Assembly (NCBI GenBank): GCA_002049455.2
Contig: KV918947.1
Coordinates: 1-64,000 of the forward strand
Direction: 5' to 3'
Length of the DNA stretch: 64,000 bases
Source: Porphyra umbilicalis
Lineage: Eukaryota; Rhodophyta; Bangiophyceae; Bangiales; Bangiaceae
Part shown: positions 44,006 through 55,707 of the stretch, piece after piece
Position numbering within the stretch: position 1 is the first letter of the stretch
How the letters are laid out: every line of letters starts with the position of its first letter
The notes under the pieces: generated by a model
Databases searched by the model: none
Told to the model about the DNA's origin: nothing
The model's input: the letters and a program-made list of their open reading frames with translations, nothing else
Made by a program: the position numbers and the translations under genes

Positions 44006-46897
44006 ATGGCGCCGGTCCCCCAGTCGACTTTGCGGGCTACTAGGCTGCGGGCGCTATTACGCGTGCTGCTGGGTGTTTCCTCGCTCCCTTCCGACGTCGA
44101 TGGACTTGTTAGCGTGCTCGTTCAGACCTTGGTCGACCTGGAGGAGCGGTGCCCGTCGCTATGCTGTCACTTCCACCTGTCGGGCGTATCCAAGGCGACG
44201 GGCAAGGCGTTTTTCGTCGTCCTGTACGACGCGGCGCTCTCGGCGCACGAGGACGCCAAGCGTGTGATCCAAACGGTCTACACCCACATTCACTCCGAGC
44301 TGTCGATGACAACTACCTCCGGACTTTTTCGGCGGTCGTTGCGTGAGAGGGGCTGTGTACCTGCGGCCCCCCGGGAGGACGAGGACCGCTCTACGGCGCA
44401 CGGTGACGGTGATTCATTGGTGGCGAGCGCCTTCGCTGATGCTACCGCCGACGTCGCACCGCGGGGTTCTACGGAAGACGCGGTCCAACAAGCTCTCGCC
44501 TTCGATCCAGAAGGAGACGCGGCTGGTGCTCCTCCCCCTGCCGCCGACGCTCCTCTACCTGCCCCCGGTGCTCGTCCCCATGCCGCTGATGCTCCTCCCG
44601 CCGCCGCCGTGGGTCTGTCGCCTCCCGTGCTCGAGCCAACCTTTGCTTTTTTCAAGCGGCCGGACATCCACTTTCCCAGTGAAGCCGGCATCTGGGTCAT
44701 GGAGGCGCTCTTCACAGCTGTTCAAAAGGGCTGGGTCGGTCCCGTCCGCGAGACGGTCACCGTGGCGCGCAACGCGTTGCTCCACAAGTACGGCGTGTCG
44801 TGCCGAGCATTCATCCAAGGCAAGCTGCCATGGTGGCCGGTCGATATGGGCAACACGAGGGCATCGGCGGACGTCGGTGGCACCGTGAGGTGCATGCACT
44901 TTCCGTTCCCTGTCGCCGTGCAGCGACGGCACCTGCCGACGGGCGAGCGGACGCGGGACGTGGACAACGTCGAGGAGGCGATGGTCACCCTGGTGGAGAT
45001 TGGCACTTCCAAGACGCCCGACTTCAACCTGGTCGTGGCGGTGCTGCTTCTACTCTTTGACAAGGAGCGTGGTGTCAGGGTTGCCATCTGTGACCGTCTT
45101 GCAATGCTCGGCGTCAAGCTGGACCCGTCCGTTTTCTCCGTGTCGTCAGAGGCCGTGGCGGGCTTGACAATTAACGATCACCGCTTGACGGACGGCTTCG
45201 GGTTGGCCCCCGGCACGCCCCGCACACCTTCCACGGCGTCGACACCGCCGTACCGGTCCCCCACCGGGTCCCCTAGCCCCGCCAATGGCGCGCCGGGCGC
45301 CGACATGTCTACTCTGGCCGCTGCGCGCATGGCCGCTCGTCGTGCAGCCGGTGCCGCCGGAAGAGAGGCTGCTGCCGCTGATCGCCTCGCCAAGGCACAG
45401 GCGGCGGCCGCTCGTGCGCCGCTCAAGAGGAGCGCCGACGCAACCGCGCAGCCCTCTGCTAAGAAGCCGAAAGGTCAAGCACGTCGGAGCGCGGTGGATC
45501 TGGAGCTGCCGATACTCGACGCATCGGAGGACGTGGTGTGCTTGCCACTACACGCCGAGGCGGCGCTGTTGGCGGACCACACCTTTTTTTCGCTGGCCAC
45601 CAACTGGTGCCCTCCCGTCGTGTTTGTCGTCGACGACGAGATTGTGATTGAGACGGTGGCGGTGAGCGACTGGTCGGCCTTCACCAAGTCGCAAACGCTC
45701 TTGGAGTGTGTGCTTGACGACAAGGTCGCGCGCTCGGCGCGAAAGCAGCTGATGGAGAAGGCGGCGGCAATGAGGGTTGGCGGTGAGGTCGACGTCGACG
45801 ACGAGTGCAAGATCACCGCAAAGTTCAAGGCGCTTGAGTCGGGCGACACGGTGCGTGTGTCCATGGCATCGCTCGTCGCCATGGGCGAGCTCCACCTGGC
45901 TGCTGAGCGGCTGCAGGCCCTCCGCGGCGTTGTCGCATGGGTACGGGAGGCGGCCGTCCTGTACAACTCACGGGTCTCTACCTTCTACGGGGTCAAGGAG
46001 TCGACGACCGGCGAGCTGGGCACGGAGGTGATGCAGGTCGTGCTCAAGAGCAACCCGAACGCGACGGTCTGGCGCACGGACGCTCAGCCGGAGGACGCGG
46101 CGGAGGAGGACGCGGGGCTGACGGCCAACCGGCTCGTCGCCAACCTCGGCGACGTCTGGATGTCGGACGACTTTCTGGCGGTCAACCAGACCATTCTTCG
46201 ACGGTGGCTGAAGAAAAACAAGCCAACGTCGTACGCCTTGCCGTGCTCCTTCTTCGTTTCCTTGCTGCAGCCGCCGCGGGGCCCCACCCACGCCGCTGCC
46301 GTAGCGGCCGCCGTTGACGCGGCCGCCCAAAAGGCCTTCCGGTTGGCGGGCATTGTCGAGCAGCTGGCCGGCGTATGCAACATTGACAACTCGCACTGGG
46401 TCGCCTTTGCCGTCCACCTGCCGAGCAAGACGGTGACGCTGTACGACTCGGGACAGCACTTTGCAACGCTGCGTCCTGATGTTGCCGAGGCGGTGGTGCG
46501 CGTCAAGGCTATGGGCAAGCGGTTGCGCGTGCTCTTTGACGAGGCGGCGATGAGCAAGTCGATTGAGGAGGCGAGGGTGGCTGGGTCGGTGGGGGGCGAG
46601 GGCGAGGGCGAGCACGACAAGGGGGCAAAGAAAAGCTGGTCGCACAAAAAAATCAAGGCTCCTTCGCAGACCGACTCAACCAGCTGTGGGGCGTACGCTT
46701 TCTCCTTTGTTTGGCACACTTTACGTGAGGAGAAGTCGAAGGTGCAGGCGGGAGATGCGAGTGCCGTGCGTCTAGAAATGGCTGCCAGCGTTGTGCGTGA
46801 CGGGGTTGCCCAGCAGGAGGCCCGGGAGGAGCGTGCAGCACGGGCTGCCGCTGACCGGTCGTTTGCTTTAGGCGGCGCCGACGCCATGGAGAGCTAA
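44006..46897 (+). CDS. Ulp1/C48 SUMO-protease-like protein of the KDZ element
   Basis: The ATG at 44006 (MAPVPQSTLRATRLRALL) lies just inside the left terminal repeat; the product is 963 residues. The frame is open far upstream, but that sequence is the terminal repeat itself. The middle (about 210-390) is a novel-looking globular region (FAFFKRPDIHFPSEAGIWVM, VSCRAFIQGKLPWWPV). A basic patch KRSADATAQPSAKKPKGQ (about 475-490) may be a nuclear signal. The C-terminal protease domain has NSHWVAFAVH (His about 796), TVTLYDSGQHF (Asp about 812), and KAPSQTDSTSCGAYAFSF with the oxyanion Gln (about 887) and nucleophile Cys (about 894). The complete triad suggests an active enzyme. Its role may be to remove SUMO or a related modifier from transposition or host factors. 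No frame breaks. Confidence 0.9.
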   Translation: MAPVPQSTLRATRLRALLRVLLGVSSLPSDVDGLVSVLVQTLVDLEERCPSLCCHFHLSGVSKATGKAFFVVLYDAALSAHEDAKRVIQTVYTHIHSELSMTTTSGLFRRSLRERGCVPAAPREDEDRSTAHGDGDSLVASAFADATADVAPRGSTEDAVQQALAFDPEGDAAGAPPPAADAPLPAPGARPHAADAPPAAAVGLSPPVLEPTFAFFKRPDIHFPSEAGIWVMEALFTAVQKGWVGPVRETVTVARNALLHKYGVSCRAFIQGKLPWWPVDMGNTRASADVGGTVRCMHFPFPVAVQRRHLPTGERTRDVDNVEEAMVTLVEIGTSKTPDFNLVVAVLLLLFDKERGVRVAICDRLAMLGVKLDPSVFSVSSEAVAGLTINDHRLTDGFGLAPGTPRTPSTASTPPYRSPTGSPSPANGAPGADMSTLAAARMAARRAAGAAGREAAAADRLAKAQAAAARAPLKRSADATAQPSAKKPKGQARRSAVDLELPILDASEDVVCLPLHAEAALLADHTFFSLATNWCPPVVFVVDDEIVIETVAVSDWSAFTKSQTLLECVLDDKVARSARKQLMEKAAAMRVGGEVDVDDECKITAKFKALESGDTVRVSMASLVAMGELHLAAERLQALRGVVAWVREAAVLYNSRVSTFYGVKESTTGELGTEVMQVVLKSNPNATVWRTDAQPEDAAEEDAGLTANRLVANLGDVWMSDDFLAVNQTILRRWLKKNKPTSYALPCSFFVSLLQPPRGPTHAAAVAAAVDAAAQKAFRLAGIVEQLAGVCNIDNSHWVAFAVHLPSKTVTLYDSGQHFATLRPDVAEAVVRVKAMGKRLRVLFDEAAMSKSIEEARVAGSVGGEGEGEHDKGAKKSWSHKKIKAPSQTDSTSCGAYAFSFVWHTLREEKSKVQAGDASAVRLEMAASVVRDGVAQQEAREERAARAAADRSFALGGADAMES

Positions 46898-49338
46898 CAG
46901 TAAACCACACTACTCGAATACACTTCCTGCACACTCGCGCAAAGAGACAAAGAGAGCAGGCCAGCTCGCAGTGACGCCAGCACGGCGCCCACCCCCTGGC
47001 GGCGCGGGCTGATGGTACAGCCCCCGTCGCTGCCCATTGCCGCTATCGCCGTCGCAATCAGTCCCGCACGGACCAATTGCCCATCCCCCCCCCATCCACC
47101 CCAGCCGCTGCCGCACGTGAGGAACACAACGGCAGAGATAGCGGCCACGCCGGCGGCGGCATTGGGGCGCTGCTGCGGTGGAGAAACTGCAGTGGAGGCA
47201 CTCCAGTGGGGAGGGATATGGACACAACGGCCATGGCAACACTCGATTGTCGTAAAGTACCAACCCAAACCAAATCGAAAATGATGCGTCTTCTACTTTC
47301 GAGAGACCCAAATGAGATCCGTAAACGCTCGACGGGCCCCGTGTCAGGCAGCTGCACAGCGCCGATCCGACAACATGAATACAGAACGAGAGAATACCAG
47401 TTTGTCAACCGACACAACGACCGACATCCTTTCGGAAAATATACCCGTACAGAAGAATCGCGAAAGAGACGACATATGGCAGCGAAATGGAGTGGCAGAT
47501 CCAATGCACCGTCCATGCTCACATGCGGCCGTTTTAACAAGGCGGAATCGTGGCCCAAATCCGGTGGATCAGGCGATGTGGGCGCGAGCCGCCTCTGCTC
47601 AACAGCTGTGCTTTCGCATCGTATTACGTGAAAATATTATTAAAACTGAAGCTTCTGTAACAGAGTCATATCTAATCCATATCTAAACCATATAAAATGT
47701 CAAAAATCATATTTGAATCGGACATTCTTCACGGTGTCCGCGTTGGAAAGGGTGCTGAGGGGGGTCGCGGTTCGGGAGCTTGTCAATTACGGTGTGTATT
47801 TGATAAATTCGTCTGGCGAAAGTTCAGTCATTGATGCTCACCATTTGCACGCCCAAGAGGCGGCAAGCATGACTCGTGTTGGGCGGTGCTGGACCCGCCC
47901 GTGTTGGTCTGTTGGGCGTTCCCACAACGGCGGCTTGCTGCTGTGTGGGGCCGCTCCTCGCCGGCTATGCACCCGCCGCTCTGGCTGCGCTCCCTGGCTG
48001 CGCAGCCGGACCGCGCTTGTCCCGCCCGCATTGCTCGCACGAGACGACCACAGTGCCGCTGCTCCAGGCGCCGTCAATGGTCCTGCTCCCGCGGGCTGCT
48101 GGCTGTGTCCCGGCGGAGCGGCTGGCCCCCGCACCCAGGGGACCACTGTGGCACGCCGTAGGATGACCATGAGATCCGCCACATGCGGCCCCTACCAACT
48201 CTCTTTGACAACAGACGCTGGGGCTTCGGCGGGAAAGGCTTTGTGTGGAATCTGTAGAGTAAATGGATGGGAGGCGGCCGGTTTTCTTTCTATGGTAGAC
48301 TGGTGTGGTGTCCGTCTGGCGATAGGGACTGGATGGGACGCTGGGGCAGGTGGGGGGGGCTGCTACTCGTGTATGTCATGCCAAGTGCCACGCATAGAAG
48401 CAATACAGTCGAATGTGCGCTTGCCCATCTGTGGTGAGCTTCGCAGCGCAGTTCTTCCCCCTCGGTGCGGGTTAGAAAGAAAGTGGCGTCTTCCATACTG
48501 TCTGAAAGGGTCACTGAGACACCCGGCCTGAACCTGTCCGGTAAAAGGCGTTCCCTCGTCTCCCTTTTGGTACCCCTTTCTGCGCAATCCAGCGCGCCAC
48601 GAGCAGCCGTGGTATGGCACAGTGATTTATGGGGAGGAACCGAAGCGCAGGGGCGGTGGAGCTCACCAGAGTGAAAGTGGCGAGCGGCTGTGGGGGGGTT
48701 GTGGTTGGGAGACAACCGCCAGAGTGGACGCGGTCCATATGTTGGCCCGGGAAACAGGTAACGGCCGTGGGACGGTGCATGGCAATGTATGATGGCAGTG
48801 GCTACGGGTGGTAGTACTCAGCGGGCATCCAACACGTGAGCAGGGGAGGGCCGCGCCCTGGTTTGGCCTGGCTGCCCGTAGTCACCAGTCTTTCGATATG
48901 CGTAAGTGGCGCCATCAGTAGGGCAGAGCACGTCCTGGGTGCGGTGCAAGGCGGCGACGACGAGAGTATCGGGCAGTTTGTGGTGAAGCGGCGGCGACGG
49001 CTGCTCCCGCAGCCGCTGTCACGCGATGGGCCGTATTGCCCTCCCCCCCCGCCCCACTCAATCTTTTCGTCCAGTGGCGGCCCTACTGGCACTGAACAGC
49101 ATGGCTGCCATCGTCGCCGCTGTGAGCAGCGGCGTTGCTGCGTCGAGAGGGGCGGGGAAGCGGTCCAGTTGGGGCTGGTGGCGGCGGTGCAATGCCCAGC
49201 TGGCAGCGACGGCGGCCGCAGCGGCTACAACAGCGACGCCGGCCGCACGGACGCGCACGCCCGGCTGTTGTCACCAACAGAGGCTACCGTTGACTTTCTG
49301 CAAAGGGATGTATACTAGTGGGGAGCCTGCTGATTCTT
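46898..49338. other. spacer between the two KDZ genes
   Basis: No supported gene. It contains a markedly AT-rich patch at 47600-47730 (AAATATTATTAAAACTGAAG and repeated TCATAT/CCATAT words), then GC-rich DNA. Open frames at 47713-48531 (plus) and elsewhere lack protein character. A third, nested insertion is possible but no terminal repeats were found. Confidence 0.45.
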
Positions 49339-52300
49339 CTAAGGGCAACGGACGCGGGCCAGGTATCGACGGGTACAGTGAAGCTGTCGATGGTACCATA
49401 GAGGAGAGGATGTGACAAGGAAACAGGTTAACTGACGACATGCACACACCACACGCTCGCACTGAGACACCAAGTGAGAATGGAAAAAGGACGGCAGGGG
49501 GCGATGACGCACGTCTGACTTGCCTATTGTACGTCGGTACAAGATGAGCAGGTTGTTGATGGCCCCAATCAACCGCATTTGGACGACGAAGCGGTCTTGC
49601 CCCAAGTAGGTTAGGTGCGACTTCAGCGGCTTGTTGAGTGAATGGCGGTTTTCGGCCGCCGACGTCTTGTGGAGGCCCGACCGCTCGGGGTAGTTGTTGG
49701 CATCAAACAAGGGAGAGCACTTGTGAGCGACCGCGTGGAAGCGGTCGAGCGCCCACGACGTCTCGGACAGCCGCACAAGCCACGGCATTCGGCGGGTAGC
49801 ATTGCGGGAGGACTGACAGGCGGTGTCAAAATACACCGTCTTGGGCAAGCGGGGGAAGCGCGCCGCCAAGGCAGCCACGATGCCCGCCGAGCTCTCGGCG
49901 GTTTCGAGGACCTCGAACCCGATGAGCACCCCGCACGGGCAGAGGTAAGACACGACGCCAGGCGTGAAGACATTGTGGGTGATGAAGGCGTGCCGGCAGT
50001 CGTCGTCGCCCAAGCCGCCGTTCTCCATATCCGCCCGTTTGCGCTTCGTCTTCTTGGTGGGGTTGGTCTGCTTCTCCTTGTCACGGGCGGCGCGCGCCGC
50101 CGCCGCCGCCACGTTGTCCGTCGGGTGCGGGCGCACTTGGTCCAGGTCGGGCATGACCACGCCCGACCTGATCTCAGCAGCTTGGTCGTCTGCCCTGCCG
50201 GCCGACGCCGCCTTGGACACGAGGCCAGATGGCAAACGCGGCTCTGCCGGCGCCGGCTGGCGCAGCTGCCACTCCTTGAACTTGGCCGCGTCGGTATCGG
50301 TCCAGTCCGCCTCGAAGCGGAGCGCCTCGGCGTTCATACGACAGCGCCACAGGGCCTCCATGTGGAGGTCCGTGTGCACCGCAAACAGGATCAGCTCGCC
50401 CATCGCACGGGAGAGCTCCACGTCGTCGTCCATGCTGTCGGCCAGCAGGTCGAGCGCCGGCCAAACGACGTGCAGCGACTGGATGCCCGTGGTGTTCTCG
50501 TTCCACTGCTCCTGCTTCTTGCCGTCAATCAACGCTTGGCTGAGCTCCGTCAGCTCGTCTACGTTGCACCCCGAAAAAATGCCGATGACCGGCTCGGCAA
50601 CGAAGGTCGAAAAAAAATCAAATAGGATGCACCACCGCTCCCGACGCACAATCGGCAGCACGTCATCCCCTCCAATGGCCTCGGGGATTACCTTACAAAA
50701 GCGAAAGCCGGCCGTGCTCTGCACCGCTCCATTCGCGTCATCCGCCACGCCCCCACCTCGCAGCGTTGGCTTAAATGTTGACGACGTGTTATTGATGGCA
50801 GGGGGGGGACGGACGGCGAGAGCAAAGCCTTGGGGGGCGGCGGCGACCCCGGTGGAGACCTCGAGGCGTCCGTCAGCTCCTCGTCATCGTTCCCGCCTTG
50901 CGCCTCGGCAGTGGTGGCGAAAAAAGAGCACCAGAAGATGCTGGCCGCCCACGAGCCGGCCTTCTTGCGGTACTCCGCGTCGGTGTGGACGCCGAGAGCG
51001 GGTGCAACGTCGCTCAGCGACGCAAAGGTTGACAGCGCCTTTTGCTCGGCCTTGTTGAACGTCACCTCGGCTGAGTAGCCAGCCTTGAGGCGCTGCCGCA
51101 CGCACAACCGCACCTCGGGGTCGAACGCGGCGCACGCGTCGTTGATTGAGATAGGAATTGTCGGCACGTTGATTGTGTCCTTCTCAAACGGGAACGATGC
51201 CTCTCGGAAGATGCCGATGGTCTGGCCGTCGGCGACGACCGCCGCGTACGGCGTCTCGCTGCAGTGGTAGCAGTCGACGCACCGGTACAACGACCGCGGC
51301 ACGATGAGGGTGCGCGAGTATTGGTCGGTCGCGTACGACAACTCCTGCCGCGTTTGCGTCGAGTCGTTGGCGTGGACCGCCCCGCTGCAGTGGAGGTTGA
51401 AGGCCGAGACCGCCGTCGCCGCCGAGATGCTGCTCTTGGTGGAGATAATCGTAAACAGGATGACATCGAGGAGCGTGCGCGTGTAGATCGTCTCGGCGTT
51501 GTAGGCAAACAGCCCGTAGTCTGAGCCGTCGAACCGGACAATCTCGGCGCACTCCTTGTCTGGGCACAGCCACTGTCGGGTGCGGATCTTGGTCGGCCCG
51601 CTCAGCGTGTACAGGTCGCCGAGGACGGCCGGTCCCAGGACGCCCGCCGCCGTACCGCACTTGTGACACTTCGACTCGTATAGATCCTCACCCACGTCCG
51701 CCGGCAGCGGGGTCCCACGCGCGACGCCGTCCCAGACGAGGCAAACACGTGTCTCCGACGCACACGGCAGCAGGTTGCGTGCCCGTCGCCGGTAGTCTGT
51801 GTCCAGATAGACACGCTCTTGGCCCTTTTTCTTGGCCGCGTGAGCAGCTGGGCGCCGCCGCCGTGGAGCAGTGGAAGCAGCCGGCGGCGGGGCCGTCCGT
51901 GCCTCACCTTCAGCGCCACCGTTCTGGTCGCTGTTCTCGCTCGCAGCGCCGCCGTCGTCGTCGCCTTTGTTTTCCGCTCCCTCTTTGGCCGGGTTGTTGA
52001 AGCCGCCGTAGCCGCCAATCGGTGGCTTGACGGCAAAAGAGTGAAGGCAGCGACTGTTCCGCGTCCTACACGGCACGTGCTGGCACACGGGCCGGGTCTT
52101 GCGCGTGCGCGCCCCAGGCGTGTGCACGATGCACCAGATGTGGTTGTACCCGACCACATGGATCGCCGCGCCGTCGGGGAGCGGCTGCATCATGAAGGTG
52201 TCGACGTGCAGCGCGTTGACCGAGAAGTTGTCGATGGCGGGATAGAGCCTCAGCAAGGCCCGGGTGGTGCTACAAAGAAAATGCTTGACGGCTTGCTGCA

Positions 52301-52919
52301 GCGCCTGAGAATAGGCCTCGGCGTGCATGCACGTAGAGGACTTGCTCGATCGGACGCGCGCACCGACGTTCTCGTCCTTGCTCGCCGTCCCACACGAGCA
52401 AAACGTGCAGACGCTCGTCTTGGTGGCCGCCGCCCAAACCACGTAAGGGGCCTCGGTGGCGCTCCGCACAAACACGGCCCGTCCCCCGGGCACCGGCACG
52501 ATGACCGGGCCCTTGCGTCCCATCAGCTCGACGTCCGGCAGCACCAGGTCGAGCCCGACAAGTAGAGCATCCAGCAGCTGGCACGAAAGGGCAGCAACGA
52601 ATGCCGCCCGCCCCTCCACGTCGAACGCCTGTTGCGCTGCGCCCACCCCCCGCGACCGAGCCCGGGAAGCGCCCGATGGAAGCGGGTCGGGAGAAGCTGC
52701 CCGAGTACCGTCGGGACCGCGCGTCCCTACCATCGGCTCGGCGCGCATGTTCAAGCCCGCGCCACGGTGCTGCAGCAGAGCTTGCAACAGCTCCGCTGGC
52801 GGGTAGAACCCAAGCGCCTCCGCGCCGAGAGCCGCAAAGTACGGCACGTCGACGCCCTCCCCATCCTGTGCCTCCCCACAAACCGCGTCAAGATCCTCCA
52901 CGCAGCAAGCCTCCCCCAT
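49339..52919 (-). CDS. KDZ transposase (SWIM and CxC zinc domains, RNase H-fold nuclease)
   Basis: The ATG at 52919 (MGEACCVEDLDAVC) is the best start. A SWIM zinc finger lies at about residues 170-200 (FCSCG, then STCMHA). A CxC cysteine cluster follows at about 417-455 (YESKCHKCG, WLCPDKECAEIV), then a long helical part. The nuclease domain shows LPKTVYFDTACQ (first Asp, nt about 49823), WALDRFHAVAHKCSPLFD (second Asp, about 49740) and HKTSAAENRHSLNKPLKSH (Glu, about 49655), the signature of Kyakuja-Dileera-Zisupton transposases. A basic KKTKRKRADME suggests nuclear import. The frame changes once, at the eight-base G run 50811-50818 on the plus strand. After about 49530 the frame loses similarity, and a donor-like GTACAA there suggests a last intron. 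The total is about 1,150-1,200 residues. Confidence 0.88.
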
Positions 52920-53104
52920 GGCAAGCCGTCCATCCACAAAAACTCCCTCCAATGCTCCACATGCACACGAACGCAGCCGTTGCGAGAGGAGAAGAGCCGA
53001 GAAGGTGGGTGGGTGGGGGGGCGAGCAGGGATGGGTGACTAAAAAAGAGATGCAGCAACAGAAATGCCATCACCGATTACCGGCACGGTCCCGGCGCGCC
53101 GGCA

Positions 53105-53763
53105 AATGGCGCGGTGCCGGGGGGGGAAGGGGGCGCGACCGCGGTGCGGCGGGGGGAGCCGGCCGTGGTGCCGGTAGGCGCGCCGGTGGGCGTGCCGGCG
53201 GGGATGGAGGAGCGCCGACGGTGGCCGAGCACCCCCGCGGACCCACGCACACAGCACGGCGGTCGACGGCGTGTGGGGGGCGGGGAGAGCGGGGGCGACC
53301 GCCGTGCAGCGCGGCGGCAGCGGCGGTGCCGGCGGACGTGCCGGCGGGGGCGGAGCACCGCCGACGGCGGCGGCGCGGACGACGACGACGGGGCCGACGA
53401 CGCCGGCGGGCGCGGGCGGGCGGACGGGTGGGCGACCGCCCAGATCCCCCCGCGTGGGGGGGGGTGCAGAGGGGTGGCGGTTGGTGCGGGCGTGCAGACG
53501 GGTGGGCGACCGCCCAGATCCCCCCCCGTGGGGGGGGGTGCAGAGGGGTGGCGGTCGGTGCGGGCGCGGGCGGATGGGTGCGCGACCGCCCAGATCCCCC
53601 CCCGGCGGGGGGGGTGCAGAGGGGTGGCGGTTGGTGCGGGCGGGCAGACGGGTGGGCGACCGCTCAGATTCCCCCCCTTGGGGCGTGCGGGGGGGGTGCA
53701 GAGGGGTGCCGATCGGCGACGGTGGCGCCCAAAAGAGCCGGACTGCAGCCGACTGTCCTGATC
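53105..53763 (-). repeat. right terminal inverted repeat of the KDZ element
   Basis: Inverted copy of 43230-43870 with scattered differences. It includes four mirrored tandem units (GCGACCGCCCAGATC-type words between about 53430 and 53680). Confidence 0.85.
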
Positions 53764-55690
53764 GGCGGGGCGCCGCAGGCGCTAAAATCGAAGGGTGTAG
53801 GCGCGCGGTCATTGGTCAGAATACTGAACACGCGACAGGACGCAGAACCGCCACCCCACGATATCCTTGTAGTATCTCAGTGGATTGATTGGAGAGTGAC
53901 CCTGAAGCGGCCTGTGGCGGGGAGCCGACAGCCGGGCCAAGCTCGTATCCGTAATAAACCATGCGGCCAGGGTCCGCTTGGGACTGCCCTGTAGGCACCT
54001 GTAGCGACTGTGGGCCCCGCGCAATATGGCGGCGGCCCTGCCCAATATTGTGGCGGCCGCGGTGAAATCGCAGGGGGGAGATACGGGCCGGGCATGCGGC
54101 AGATCGGGATGCATGTGGGCCCGCCACTGTCGATGGTCGGATGCGGTGCTGTAAGGAAGCCGCGCTGGGTGACCACGGCGCTGTACTGTCGGCGCATTCG
54201 ACCAAAGGAACTGCGAAAGGGGTCTGACATCCTCGGCCAGCGGGGTTCTGCGCACGGACCAGCCTGCCGTGCGCCGCGGTTCGGACGCAGGTGCCGAGCA
54301 TCCCCAGCCGCCCCGCGCCCACCCCACCCAAAACATGGCCTCAAAAACAAAGGCCACACTAAAGCACCAGGATTAGGCGCCAATAACGGAAGCTCGCCGC
54401 CTTGGCCGGCGTCCGTGTCTCTCGAGTCGAAGAAGAAGAGCCAGCGCGGACTAGAGGTGTGCTTGCGCGCATCGCGCATCAGTGCCCCCGACCAACCCTG
54501 TGCACTATCGATACTCCACTCCTATTCTGGCGGCTGGGATGGGCCACAGCGGCCATGATGACGGTCCCCGGACGAACGCCATGACCTGGGACCGCCCCCC
54601 GACTCGGCAGTGCGTTGTGGCCTTACGGTGACCCCCCAGGCCCACGATGGGAGTGCACGAGGGTGGGGGTTGGACAAAAGTATACTCGCGATGTCCAGAG
54701 GGTTTTGCTGAAAGAACATGCGAACTCGGCGTGAGAGCCAACGTCTTCACAGGGACTCTGAGGACCTGCAAGGGGGTGTCCTCAGCTGCTAGGGCTTGGC
54801 GCGGAGGCTGCGTGCCCTCTCGAGGTCGGCACCGCCCGGGTGGCGCTTATAGAAGGGATGCAAGCCTCCTCTCTCCAGCACGCCGCCCCAACGGAAGTGC
54901 GTTTCCAGCACCTGAACGCGGGCGGCCCCAGTGTGTCATAGGACGAGACAACTGTGAATAGCCCTCGGCACGCCGACTCGTCCGGCAGCGGAGCGGTGTA
55001 CCAATCGTTCAAGTGGACGGTTCAGCTGCCTGCCGACATTGCGTAGGGGTGGCGCGCTCCCCAATAGTGATGGCTGGGTGGCCGGCGTCCCGTGCCGCGC
55101 CTCACCGCTGGACGGCCGACACCATCGTCACGCCGGTGCCTCGGCCACGGCCGCCCCGCTCTTCGCTCTGTGCCCCGCTCCGGCGGATTTGACCTCGCGC
55201 GCGCAGGTTGGAAGGCCCTCACCACAACCGCCAAGACCCGTTGAGGCTGGGGGCGGCCCGACGGGTACTTCCCGCCAAAGCCACTTGCATCGCCAAGGGG
55301 ACCACGACACGCGTGACGTGGGGGCAGATAGCCAGTTCCGTTATTGTTGGGCCGAAGGCGGTGCCTGCCTTCCCCCCGCGCTTCCACACGCACGGCGACC
55401 GCCGAGTGAACCAACGCTCAATCGAGAGGGCTGGGCGAACTCGCTAATTACGCAGCGGCAGCGTTGGATTATGGACCTGATGGGCCGCCGACAGCGCATC
55501 TGGGTAGCGGGCGCGCTCGAGGCCCGCTGCGGCGCCTCCATCGTGGGCTGTGGCCGGTATGGCCCCGAGACGGAGGCGGCGGGTTGCCCCCGCCGTTAGC
55601 ACTGTCTCACGTCTCTCGCACCGCCGTTCTATTATTTTGAGGCCCGCCGCCGTCGGACGCGCTGGTCGCGGCGGCGGATATTGGGCATCG
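53764..55690. other. no gene seen between two large elements
   Basis: Short frames only. The outer inverted repeat copy is at 54194-54227. A minus-strand frame through it (CQTPFAVPLVECA) and the plus-strand frame through the left copy (RTPFAVPLVGCA) share a short peptide only because the DNA is repeated. Near 54030-54060 are GCAATAT/CCAATATTG words around GGCGGCGGCC. No RNA gene was recognised. Confidence 0.5.
54194..54227 (-). repeat. outer inverted repeat, right copy
   Basis: The reverse complement reads GACCCCTTTCGCAGTTCCTT then TGGTCGAATGCGCC, matching the left copy at 43055-43092 with one mismatch. Confidence 0.75.
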
Positions 55691-55707
55691 CGAAACATCG
55701 TCAGACA

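Larger units (their letters stand above)
43230..53763. mobile_element. KDZ-class DNA transposon with Ulp1 protease gene
   Basis: A 10.5-kb element bounded by long inverted repeats that start GATCAGGACAGTCG at 43230 and at 53763 (inverted). It contains two convergent genes, a SUMO-type protease (44006-46897, plus) and a KDZ (Kyakuja-Dileera-Zisupton) transposase (52919 to about 49340, minus), with a 2.4-kb spacer between their 3' ends. Zisupton-type elements are known to combine such a transposase with an Ulp1 domain; here the two are separate genes. The family's 8-bp target duplication could not be found, and an extra inverted repeat lies outside the termini, so the exact ends are open. Confidence 0.85.

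Noticed and set aside
47713-48531. A 272-codon plus-strand frame in the KDZ spacer
   Set aside because: No ATG start context, no domain and Cys/Arg/Gly-rich composition typical of chance frames. Left as spacer.
43230-53763. A capsid-bearing (Polinton-like) element as explanation for a long-TIR element with a protease
   Set aside because: No polymerase B, integrase, packaging ATPase or capsid-like protein is present. The transposase motifs are those of KDZ.
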